A stretch of DNA of 18,234 nt from Sedimentisphaerales bacterium. Lineage in GTDB: Bacteria > Planctomycetota > Phycisphaerae > Sedimentisphaerales > SG8-4. Numbering within the stretch: position 1 is the stretch's first letter; every line of letters starts with the position of its first letter. Where the stretch lies: NCBI GenBank assembly GCA_016932895.1, contig JAFGCA010000616.1, forward strand, positions 1 to 18,234, read 5' to 3'. The position numbers were made by a program, and so were the translations under genes. Below the pieces are notes generated by a model that saw only the letters and a list, made by a program, of their open reading frames with translations, was not told the origin of the DNA and made no database searches. Shown piece after piece: positions 7,956-13,749 of the stretch.

Positions 7956-8999
7956 CTATCGGGCGAGGCGGAACAGGCGGATTTCGTTGGCCTCGTTCGG
8001 CTTGGCCACCTCGGCGTAGGCCCAGAGCTCGTCGTCCACCCACATCCAGTGGGAGTAGCGCCAGGTGCCAAAGTGCTCGCTGGGTGTGGTGCTGGCGACC
8101 AGAGGGGCCTCGGGCGTCAGGTCGATGACATGGTGCAGGTCGAAGGTGAATCCCAGGCCCGTAGTGATGTTGTAGACGGGGTCGTACCAGTTGCAATTGG
8201 AGCCTTCGTAGATGAAGAGGTAGCCGGCGCCGACCGGGACGACGCTGGCGGGTCGGACGTAGAAGTCGTGCCAGCCGTCCAGGTCCATGATCGATTGATA
8301 GGGACTACCGACCGGCTCCCAGCGCAGTCCATCGGGGCTGCGAAAGTGGTAGATGCGCTCGGTGCGGCGCATGGCGCCGATGACGTAGCAGTGATAGGCC
8401 CCCTCGGCGTGAATGATGAACGGGTCCTTGTATCCACCGGTGATGATGTCGCGGTCGTACGATTTCGACTGTGGACCGATGACGACTCGGGCCGAGGCGG
8501 GATCGAACTGCGTCGGGTCGTCGGCGTCGTCGAACTTGATGATCGACCAGGGCCCGCTTTTCCAGGGTCCGCAGGCGTAGAGCTTGAAGCGGGCGGTCGC
8601 CGGATCGATCAGCAGGGCAGGGCGCTCAAAGCCCGGGATCGGTACATCCTCCCTCCGAATCCTGTGCGCCTTGTCAAAGTGGGTGCCGTCACGGCTCCGC
8701 AGAATCCGAATCTCGTATCCGCGCAGGCCGCGCGGGGAATCCGCCGTGCGCATCCGGCACGCCAGCCAGAAGGTGCCGTTGGGGTCGCGGACCACCGACG
8801 GCGCGCCCGCCCACCATTCCGCCTCGTCCTTGTCCGGCTCCAGAATCACCCGGTACGAACGGAACTTCGCGGGAATACTCCCGAACCAGCCTTCGGTGCG
8901 GGAGACGGCATTGTTCTCGCTGTCACCGAAGGTAAGGCTTGCCAGGAAACAACTTGATGCAATTGCTGCGAGGATGTGTCTCTTGCAATATGTACCCAT
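7956..8999 (-). CDS. Secreted five-bladed beta-propeller protein, glycoside-hydrolase-like (GH43/GH130 type)
   Basis: The 347-residue protein has a signal peptide of about 25 residues, with a likely cut after LTFG. The mature part repeats blade-like motifs: WWAGAPSVVRDPNGTFWLACR, IRILRSRDGTHF, YKDPFIIHAEGAYHCYV, YHFRSPDGLRWEPVG and GYLFIYEGSN. Such 'SxDGxxW' and 'DPxxxxxxGxYxxY' patterns mark the five-bladed propellers of the GH32/43/62/68/130 group, which cut arabinans, xylans or mannosides. I cannot place the catalytic acids with confidence, so activity is inferred only from fold. The ATG at 8999 has GGAG ten bases upstream. A good sigma70 promoter lies at 9075-9103. The Cys in ASSC does not make a convincing lipobox. 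Confidence 0.7.
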   Translation of the reverse strand: MGTYCKRHILAAIASSCFLASLTFGDSENNAVSRTEGWFGSIPAKFRSYRVILEPDKDEAEWWAGAPSVVRDPNGTFWLACRMRTADSPRGLRGYEIRILRSRDGTHFDKAHRIRREDVPIPGFERPALLIDPATARFKLYACGPWKSGPWSIIKFDDADDPTQFDPASARVVIGPQSKSYDRDIITGGYKDPFIIHAEGAYHCYVIGAMRRTERIYHFRSPDGLRWEPVGSPYQSIMDLDGWHDFYVRPASVVPVGAGYLFIYEGSNCNWYDPVYNITTGLGFTFDLHHVIDLTPEAPLVASTTPSEHFGTWRYSHWMWVDDELWAYAEVAKPNEANEIRLFRLAR

Positions 9000-9074
9000 C
9001 TGTACTTCTCTCCGGGTCGCCGGTTCGTCATTGCGGACGCGGCTTCGACTGCCGCCGCGTATGGAACAGCCTCT

Positions 9075-9103
9075 ATTTCAGGTATTCCCGGTCGCCTTGT
9101 CAA
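9075..9103 (-). promoter_or_regulatory. Sigma70-type promoter for the propeller gene
   Basis: On the minus strand TTGACA (9103-9098) is a perfect -35 element. It is followed after exactly 17 bases by TGAAAT (9080-9075), a 4/6 match to the -10. Transcription would start near 9068, giving a leader of about 69 bases before the ATG at 8999. Confidence 0.5.
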
Positions 9104-9215
9104 CGGAGCGTTTTGTCGACCGGTTCAACGCCGTCCGAGCCGGCGAGTGTGAACACCGGTGACAACTCCTGCCGGCCACGCCAAGGGCGGTGTCAGATAT
9201 GAGACCATACGAGAA

Positions 9216-9243
9216 GAGGGTTGCGCGATATTGCGCAACCCTC
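9216..9243 (-). terminator. Strong hairpin downstream of the DUF2202 gene
   Basis: GAGGGTTGCGC (9216-9226) and GCGCAACCCTC (9233-9243) form a perfect 11-base stem with the loop GATATT, 56 bases past the stop codon of the DUF2202 gene. The sequence after it on the minus strand (TTCTCG) is only weakly T-rich. A terminator or 3' stabilising hairpin is likely, but the class is uncertain. Confidence 0.5.
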
Positions 9244-9299
9244 GTGGTATCGTGCCCGCAACCTTGCGAAGCGCTGGAAGTGCCGATGGTCGGACCGTG

Positions 9300-10076
9300 T
9301 CACTTCTGCTCGTCTTCCGGTGCGGCCTGGCAGGTACCGTCTTTGCTGCGTTGCCTGTCGGCCTGGCCGCTGCCGTCGCAGTTACCGTTAGCGTTGCCGT
9401 TGGCTCTTCCTCTGCCGTTACCGCCTCTGCATCCACGGCCCCTGCACGCGGAGCCGCCGGCCTGGCCGTCGGGGCCCCTGCGTCGGCCCGCCCGATCCTG
9501 CAGGTCGCAGCTTTCTCCGCCCGTGGCGACGGCGCGCGAGAAGGCGCGAAGGTGGTTGTACGAGCCTCTCAGCAGATTCTCAAAGACCCATTGCACATCG
9601 CTTGCCTGCACCGTCTCGAGAGCTTGCTCCAGATCCTCGATATCCAACTCTTCGATTTCCAGACCCACGCTCAACGCGTCCAGCAGAGAGGCGCTGCCGG
9701 TCTCGATATAGGCGGCATACAGGTTTGCGAATTCGGGTGTCGCAAAAACGCCGCGGGTATCGTCCACGATGGAGTCGTCCAGATCGTGCTTCACGATGAG
9801 CAGGCCCAAGGCGTCCATGTGTCGCTGCTCTGCGACGGCGATGTTCGTGAAGATCGGGCAATCCCAAAGTTCCGCCAGTGCCAGATAGACGTCGCGCGCC
9901 AGCTTCTCTTCTTCGCGCATGAAGAGGACGTCGGCGATCTCGGCCTCGCTCAACTGCGTGGCCGCAGGTTGCGTGCACGGGCCCTGGCCGCGATGGGCGT
10001 TGCGACCGGCGGCCGCAACGGTGCCGGCGAGGACTCCAGTGATCGCGAGCGATGCCAGTAGATGTGTTGCCTTCAT
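9300..10076 (-). CDS. Exported DUF2202 ferritin-like protein with Gly/Arg/Cys-rich tail
   Basis: The 258-residue protein has a signal peptide (1-23, cut after VAAA) and a DUF2202 domain at about 43-185, a helical ferritin-like bundle. Likely metal ligands are visible: Glu55-57 in MREEEKLARDVY, Glu83/His86 in EQRHMDAL, Glu140-143 in EIEELDIEDLE and His175 in NHLRAF. Residues about 188-258 are low complexity, rich in Gly, Arg, Asn and with several Cys, and are encoded by imperfect GCCGTT-like repeats near 9365-9425. The ATG at 10076 has an excellent ribosome site, AAGGAG, eight bases upstream. It diverges from the metal-type ECF sigma operon, and a GGAAC element lies 55 bases upstream of its ATG, so control by that sigma factor is plausible. 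The family's biochemical role is not established. Metal or oxidant handling is inference. Confidence 0.85.
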   Translation of the reverse strand: MKATHLLASLAITGVLAGTVAAAGRNAHRGQGPCTQPAATQLSEAEIADVLFMREEEKLARDVYLALAELWDCPIFTNIAVAEQRHMDALGLLIVKHDLDDSIVDDTRGVFATPEFANLYAAYIETGSASLLDALSVGLEIEELDIEDLEQALETVQASDVQWVFENLLRGSYNHLRAFSRAVATGGESCDLQDRAGRRRGPDGQAGGSACRGRGCRGGNGRGRANGNANGNCDGSGQADRQRSKDGTCQAAPEDEQK

Positions 10077-10130
10077 TGTTGTTTCTCCTTACGAGAGATT
10101 TCTATGAGTTGTGACTTCCCTTGTGATGCA

Positions 10131-10140
10131 GTTCCGGAAC
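10131..10140. promoter_or_regulatory. Palindrome GTTCCGGAAC, possible two-way ECF -35 element
   Basis: This perfect 10-base palindrome lies between the divergent DUF2202 and ECF sigma genes. It presents GGAAC, the typical ECF -35 core, on both strands. On the minus strand GGAACTG is followed after 14 bases by TCACA, close to the RpoE-like arrangement GGAACTT-N15-TCAAA. On the plus strand GGAACAA is followed after 15 bases by TAAAC, a weaker match. Confidence 0.4.
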
Positions 10141-10224
10141 AACGTGCATACAGTCCTTAAACGCAGAGTCCCGGAAGATACCTGCGGATCGGTTTCAGAA
10201 ATTTTGCGCGGCTGAACCAGGGTG

Positions 10225-10276
10225 GTGGCCAAGCCGTATCAGTGACGAAGATTCCGATGTATTGGTGTGGCCAAGC
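10225..10276. repeat. Direct repeat GTGGCCAAGC, 42 bases apart
   Basis: Two identical 10-base copies lie at 10225-10234 and 10267-10276, starting 42 bases apart (about four helical turns). The second sits just before the ATG of the sigma gene at 10283. This could be a regulator site, or chance. Confidence 0.35.
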
Positions 10277-10282
10277 ATAACT

Positions 10283-10846
10283 ATGGGAAAAAAGAGATCT
10301 GATGACGCGGATTTGATGGCTCGCCTGGGACGGGGTGACATGGTCGCTCTGGGCGAGCTGGCCCGACGGCATCAGCGCCGAATTCTCTCCGTAGCGTATC
10401 GCATTCTTGGCGATTGGCATCGAGCCGAAGACGTCACGCAAGAGGTTTTCCTGCGTTTGCGTCAGGCGGCGGAGAAGTACGAGCCGCAGGCCCGGTTCAC
10501 GACGTGGTTGTATCGGATCGTATACAATCTCTGCATCGATCACCAGAGGAAGCTTGCCAGAGGCTTTTCGTCCTTGGAATCCTCGCCCGGGGAGACGGAG
10601 CGGGAAGCATCCTCTGCCGACGACGTGGCGGAGAAGACGGAGATGGCACGGCTGGTTCGGGACGCGGTCAACGCCCTGTCGGAGAGGCAGCGTCACGTTA
10701 TTATTCTCCACCGTTATGAGGGTCTGAGCCATGCTGAGATCAGCGAAGTGACGGGCTGGAGCCGCTCGGCGGTCGAGTCGCTGCTGGTCAGAGCGTACGA
10801 GAATTTGCGAAAGAAACTGGTCCGGCACCAAAATTTTGCCTCCTGA
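10283..10846 (+). CDS. ECF RNA polymerase sigma factor (metal/stress type)
   Basis: The 187-residue protein has sigma70 region 2 at about 25-92 (HQRRILSVAYRILGDWHRAE, DVTQEVFLRLR, FTTWLYRIVYNLCIDHQRK) and region 4 at about 125-181 (ALSERQRHVIILHRYEGLSH, then a helix-turn-helix, TGWSRSAVESLLVRAYENLRKKL). It would redirect RNA polymerase to its own promoters when released by the anti-sigma factor encoded next. The ATG at 10283 is chosen by fit to the family's usual N-terminus, but no clear ribosome site precedes it. TTG 10262, GTG 10265 and ATG 10316 are alternatives. It is the first gene of a three-gene operon. The gap to the next gene is 71 bases. Confidence 0.92.
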   Translation: MGKKRSDDADLMARLGRGDMVALGELARRHQRRILSVAYRILGDWHRAEDVTQEVFLRLRQAAEKYEPQARFTTWLYRIVYNLCIDHQRKLARGFSSLESSPGETEREASSADDVAEKTEMARLVRDAVNALSERQRHVIILHRYEGLSHAEISEVTGWSRSAVESLLVRAYENLRKKLVRHQNFAS

Positions 10847-10917
10847 CAGCAGAAGTTCAGCTCCTAATATCGCAGGTGTACGGCCGTGAGGGTCGTTTAA
10901 GAGAAGAGGCAGATGCG

Positions 10918-11379
10918 ATGGAACATGTAAAAGACATAGAATTGATCGAGTGGATGGCCAACCGGCTGGACGGTCGTCAGGCAGAGACTCTGCGCCGGCA
11001 TTTGGATGGCTGTCCGACGTGCCGGAGCCGGCTTGCCGATCTGCAGAGCACATGGGATGTTCTGGGGGCCTGGGATGTTTCGACCGGGGCGCAGCGCCGT
11101 GCTGCGGAATCCCCTTCCGTGTTGCTTCGGGCGAGCCCGGCCGCGTTTCGTCGGGCGTTCCGGTTCCCTGGTATGGGGGTGGTTCTTCGGATTGCCGCCT
11201 CCCTCATTGTGGCCGTATTGGTCGGCTATACAGGGGGACGGCGCAGTGTCGGCGCCGAAACGAAGAACGAATCCCCCGGCGCCCCGCAGTATGTTTCGGC
11301 GTTGGGCCTCGAGGTCGGCGAGAGCTTCTCGTCTCTGGTACTCCAGGATGAGTTCGTCGGCGGAAAGGAAGACGGATAA
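10918..11379 (+). CDS. Zinc-finger anti-sigma factor, single-pass membrane protein
   Basis: The 153-residue protein begins with a ZAS-type anti-sigma domain, His28-x3-Cys32-x2-Cys35 in RRHLDGCPTCRSRL, which would hold the sigma factor in the cytoplasm. One membrane helix lies at about 86-105 (GMGVVLRIAASLIVAVLVGY), followed by about 48 outer residues. The ATG at 10918 is preferred over an upstream GTG at 10876 because AAGAGG lies eight bases upstream and the family starts close to this point. Its stop TAA overlaps the ATG of the next gene (TAATG), so translation of the sensor is probably coupled. The layout matches CnrY-like or RseA-like control, where an outer signal releases the sigma factor. 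Confidence 0.85.
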   Translation: MEHVKDIELIEWMANRLDGRQAETLRRHLDGCPTCRSRLADLQSTWDVLGAWDVSTGAQRRAAESPSVLLRASPAAFRRAFRFPGMGVVLRIAASLIVAVLVGYTGGRRSVGAETKNESPGAPQYVSALGLEVGESFSSLVLQDEFVGGKEDG

Positions 11380-12341
11380 TGAAGCGGCTTGGCTTTGTCA
11401 TTCTGGCTATGGCGATCCTTGGCGCCGCTGCGGGTTCTTTCTGGGTCGGCCGTCTCGGCGCGACCGGGCGGGGGGGGCACGGCTCCCGAATGCAGCACGG
11501 CTGGCTGCAAGGGGCGCCGGATCGGGTGGCTCGCGCGGAAAGACAATTTCAAGCCCGGTCCAGCCGCCTGGCTGACAGTGTACGGCACGAGCAAGCCCTC
11601 CTCTCGTCCGCGCTGGCGGACCCGTGTTCGACCGGGGAGGAGATTCTGGCCCAGGTCGACCGCGTCATTGAGTCGCACGAGCTGCTCATGAGGGCGGTCG
11701 GGGAGCACCTGGCGACGCTCTCCAACCGTTTGCCGAGAGCCCAGGTCGAGCGGCTCATGGGCTCCTGTGTCAGTTCGTTGCGGGGACAGGTACAAAGAAG
11801 GTATCGGTGGCGGGGCGGGGCCCACGATGACTCCTCTTGGGAAACGCCGGGCGATGACGGTCGGGGACGCTACGGATGGGGCGCCCCAGGGCAGGGAGCC
11901 GGACACGGCAGGCAATTTCGCGGCGGTCGCAATGACGGCCACGGGCTTGGACCCCGGCTCGGACTGAGCGAGGAGCAGATTGCTTGGTCCCAACAGCGCG
12001 ACCCGGGTTTCGAAGAAGACTGCATGCGTTTGAAAGAGCGGCTCGGCGAGGCGCATGCAGCGCTGGTCGGCTGTTTTGAACACCGCCCCGTCGGTGATGC
12101 GGCGCTGCTGGCGAGGATAGATGATTTGGTGGAGGCGCACAACCGTCTGGAGCGTAGAGTGGCTCGACACGTTGTGCTGCTGCGGCCCTGTCTCTCCCGG
12201 GAGCAACTGGAACGCCTTTCGAGGTTCTGCCGGGGCCGGCGCGGCCCTGACGGAGCGGATTCGATCTCGACAGGCCGGTTTCGGATGCACCGCTTTGGGT
12301 TCGGCTACCTGTCTGAATCAGTTCTTGGCAATAGCCTCTGA
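11379..12341 (+). CDS. Membrane-anchored heavy-metal-sensor-like protein with duplicated domain
   Basis: The 320-residue protein has an N-terminal signal or anchor (1-24) and a helical outer region of the CnrX/Spy-like metal-resistance type. The unit appears twice: about 47-136 (EEILAQVDRVIESHELLMRA ending LPRAQVERL) and about 200-288 (AALLARIDDLVEAHNRLERR ending LSREQLERL). Both copies keep a pair H-x9-H (100/110 and 254/264), candidates for metal binding. The linker at about 137-196 is rich in Gly, Arg, His and Asp. The second copy is closer to the family, with LSEEQIAWSQQRDPGFEEDC. The start overlaps the anti-sigma stop codon, with AAAGGA upstream. By analogy with CnrX it would sense periplasmic metal or stress and act on the anti-sigma factor. 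The actual ligand is unknown. Confidence 0.78.
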   Translation: MKRLGFVILAMAILGAAAGSFWVGRLGATGRGGHGSRMQHGWLQGAPDRVARAERQFQARSSRLADSVRHEQALLSSALADPCSTGEEILAQVDRVIESHELLMRAVGEHLATLSNRLPRAQVERLMGSCVSSLRGQVQRRYRWRGGAHDDSSWETPGDDGRGRYGWGAPGQGAGHGRQFRGGRNDGHGLGPRLGLSEEQIAWSQQRDPGFEEDCMRLKERLGEAHAALVGCFEHRPVGDAALLARIDDLVEAHNRLERRVARHVVLLRPCLSREQLERLSRFCRGRRGPDGADSISTGRFRMHRFGFGYLSESVLGNSL

Positions 12342-12572
12342 GACGATCGCGCCGACTTTGCAGTGAGACGTCAACGCGGGCGGTCTTCCTCTTCTTTGGA
12401 TATTGAATGCGAGTGTTCGGTCCTTGCGACGGGCCTGTGGCCCTCGCTTCGTCTTCGGGTGGCTCCTTGTGCGGCCTTCCATTGTGGCCAATCTGTTCGG
12501 CTCGTCTGCACGGCGATAGAATGGCACGATGCGGAACGGCTCACAAGCGTGCCAGATACGCATCGAAAAGGG

Positions 12573-12602
12573 TTGACGCTGTACCGGTGAGCCGGTTATA
12601 GT
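12573..12602 (+). promoter_or_regulatory. Sigma70 promoter of the tRNA-Arg gene
   Basis: TTGACG (12573-12578) and TATAGT (12597-12602) are separated by 18 bases, with 5/6 and 5/6 matches. Transcription would begin near 12609, about 13 bases before the mature tRNA. Confidence 0.65.
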
Positions 12603-12621
12603 ATCGCAACCAACTGTTTCT

Positions 12622-12695
12622 GCGCCCGTAGCTCAATTGGACAGAGTCGCGGACTTCGAATCCGAAGGTTGCAGGTTCGAGTCCTGCCGGGCGCG
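12622..12695 (+). tRNA. tRNA-Arg (anticodon TCG)
   Basis: The acceptor stem GCGCCCG (12622-12628) pairs perfectly with CGGGCGC (12688-12694), followed by discriminator G12695. The D arm is GCTC/GAGT with one G-T wobble. The anticodon loop CTTCGAA gives TCG at 12656-12658, reading CGA arginine codons. The T arm GCAGG-TTCGAGT-CCTGC is perfect. The CCA end is not encoded. One oddity is a G-A mismatch at the top of the anticodon stem (12649 with 12665). Confidence 0.93.
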
Positions 12696-12706
12696 CTCCA
12701 CAAGTT

Positions 12707-12746
12707 GAAGGCTGTCAAGCACTTGTGCTCGGCAGCCTTCTTCTTT
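12707..12746 (+). terminator. Rho-independent terminator of the tRNA-Arg gene
   Basis: GAAGGCTG (12707-12714) pairs with CAGCCTTC (12733-12740). An inner stem AGCAC/GTGCT (12718-12722 and 12725-12729) lies within the loop. The tail TTCTTT follows directly. It begins 12 bases past the tRNA end. Confidence 0.75.
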
Positions 12747-12910
12747 GCGGGAACCGCTTCTCGAAACCGTCTGTACCTCTCAAGCGGCAACAGGACCACC
12801 GCGAAGCGGCGAAACGCGCCGCAAATGCTCTCCGGAAAGAGCTGGCGTGTGGGACCGGGGTGGCAGCGTGACCATGCCCTGCCCCTGTGCATCTGACTGT
12901 GAGAAGGAAT

Positions 12911-13047
12911 CGGCGCTCTATGGCTGCGGAATTGGCGGACCACCCCTGCTCAAAAGCCAGACATCATACCGCAGGAACTACGCCGCGGTCTTCAGGCGAT
13001 GGACGCTGAACCACGCAAGCCTCGCAGGTTCGAGCTGTCAGCGTCAA
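12911..13047 (+). pseudogene. Degenerate tRNA-Leu-like sequence
   Basis: A leucine-type D-arm string (GCGGAATTGGCGGAC, 12926-12940) is followed at the right distance by an anticodon-loop-like CTCAAAA. A variable-arm-like CGCAAGC and a T-arm core GGTTCGAG lie much further on, near 13014-13034. The ends CGGCGCT (12911) and AGCGTCA (13040) can pair at six of seven positions. The roughly 70-base gap, broken anticodon stem and imperfect T stem rule out a normal tRNA. It may be a relic or a chance resemblance. The perfect inverted repeat GACGCTG (13002-13008) / CAGCGTC (13039-13045) also lies here. Confidence 0.22.
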
Positions 13048-13134
13048 CGTCTTGGAAGCACTCGCATTGCGCCCGAGTGAGTGTCTACGCCGCACGGGCA
13101 CCAAAAGAACCCCTAGAAAAAAACACCGATACAT

Positions 13135-13162
13135 TAGACTAAACCTGCGCCTGTGCTGTAAT
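13135..13162 (+). promoter_or_regulatory. Candidate promoter for the second ECF operon
   Basis: TAGACT (13135-13140) and TGTAAT (13157-13162) are 16 bases apart, with 4/6 and 5/6 matches. Transcription would begin near 13169, about 35 bases before the ATG at 13204. Confidence 0.35.
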
Positions 13163-13172
13163 AAAGAAGTGA

Positions 13173-13184
13173 GAATGATCATTC
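13173..13184. promoter_or_regulatory. Perfect palindrome GAATGATCATTC at the predicted transcription start
   Basis: The 12-base perfect palindrome lies 19 bases before the sigma start codon, just downstream of the candidate promoter. This is a natural place for a repressor. It recalls half of a Fur box, but the spacing does not fit the Fur consensus. Confidence 0.35.
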
Positions 13185-13203
13185 AAAACGCGACCGGGCC
13201 TTC

Positions 13204-13749
13204 ATGCTAGAAGACAGTCTGCTAATTTGGAAGCTCAGAAACGGCCGAGAGGACGGTCTGGTGCGGACCTACGGCAAGTACAAGAACTACTTGCTCAAGA
13301 TCGCCTGCGCCCTGCTGGACGACAGCCAACAGATCGAAGATGTCGTACAGGACGTCTTCGTCTCGCTGGCCGAATCCTCTCACAGGCTCCGTTTGGACGG
13401 CAATCTCAAGGGCTATCTGGTCAGGTCTCTGATCAACCGCGTGCACAACGTGCGCAAAGCACGCACCGCACGCCGCGGCCTTGGGCTGTCCGAGATCAAC
13501 GAGCCCTGCTCAGAAGCCGCCCGCCCGGATCAATGGGTCATTCTCGATGATGAGCATAGACTTCTGCAGAAGGCTTTGTCTCGGTTACCTGAGGAACAAC
13601 GTGTGGTCGTCGCCCTGCACGTGCGCGGTGGCCTGACGTTCAAGCAGATTGCGCGTCTGCAGAACGCCTCCATCAATACCATTCAGAGTCGGTACCGGTA
13701 CGGTCTGGATAAACTGCGGTTCTTGTTGAATGGCGAGGTCAGTAGATGA
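13204..13749 (+). CDS. ECF RNA polymerase sigma factor (planctomycete type)
   Basis: The 181-residue protein has region 2 at about 22-90 (YKNYLLKIACALLDDSQQIE, DVVQDVFVSLAES, GNLKGYLVRSLINRVHNVRK) and region 4 at about 120-175 (ALSRLPEEQRVVVALHVRGG, LTFKQIARLQNASINTIQSR). The opening MLEDSLLIWKLRNG is, from memory, typical of a sigma group abundant in Phycisphaerae. No classical ribosome site precedes the ATG, but no better start exists and the family begins here. The stop TGA overlaps the next ATG as ATGA, so the sigma factor and the membrane protein are probably made together and work as a pair. Promoter and palindrome candidates lie just upstream. Confidence 0.9.
   Translation: MLEDSLLIWKLRNGREDGLVRTYGKYKNYLLKIACALLDDSQQIEDVVQDVFVSLAESSHRLRLDGNLKGYLVRSLINRVHNVRKARTARRGLGLSEINEPCSEAARPDQWVILDDEHRLLQKALSRLPEEQRVVVALHVRGGLTFKQIARLQNASINTIQSRYRYGLDKLRFLLNGEVSR

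Larger units (their letters stand above)
9000..9299. other. Intergenic region between the propeller and DUF2202 genes
   Basis: These 300 bases have no supported gene. They contain the promoter at 9075-9103 for the left-hand gene and the hairpin at 9216-9243 downstream of the DUF2202 gene. Nothing else stands out. Confidence 0.6.
12342..13203. other. Long intergenic region with one tRNA gene
   Basis: Apart from the tRNA-Arg unit (promoter 12573, tRNA 12622-12695, terminator to 12746) this stretch has no supported gene. 12342-12572 shows nothing clear, including no obvious terminator for the sensor operon. 12747-12910 shows nothing. 12911-13047 looks like a degraded tRNA-Leu. 13134-13184 holds a candidate promoter and a palindrome for the following sigma gene. 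Confidence 0.55.

Noticed and set aside
8940..8999. Lipoprotein signal on the propeller protein (Cys17 in ASSC)
   Set aside because: The residue three before the Cys is Ala rather than Leu, and the hydrophobic stretch continues past it. A type I signal peptide fits better.
9159..10061. Plus-strand open frame opposite the DUF2202 gene
   Set aside because: The minus strand has a clear DUF2202 domain, signal peptide and strong ribosome site. The plus frame has none.
11226..12290. Minus-strand open frame of 354 codons opposite the sensor gene
   Set aside because: It is antisense to a coupled operon gene with recognisable duplicated domains, and shows no features of its own.
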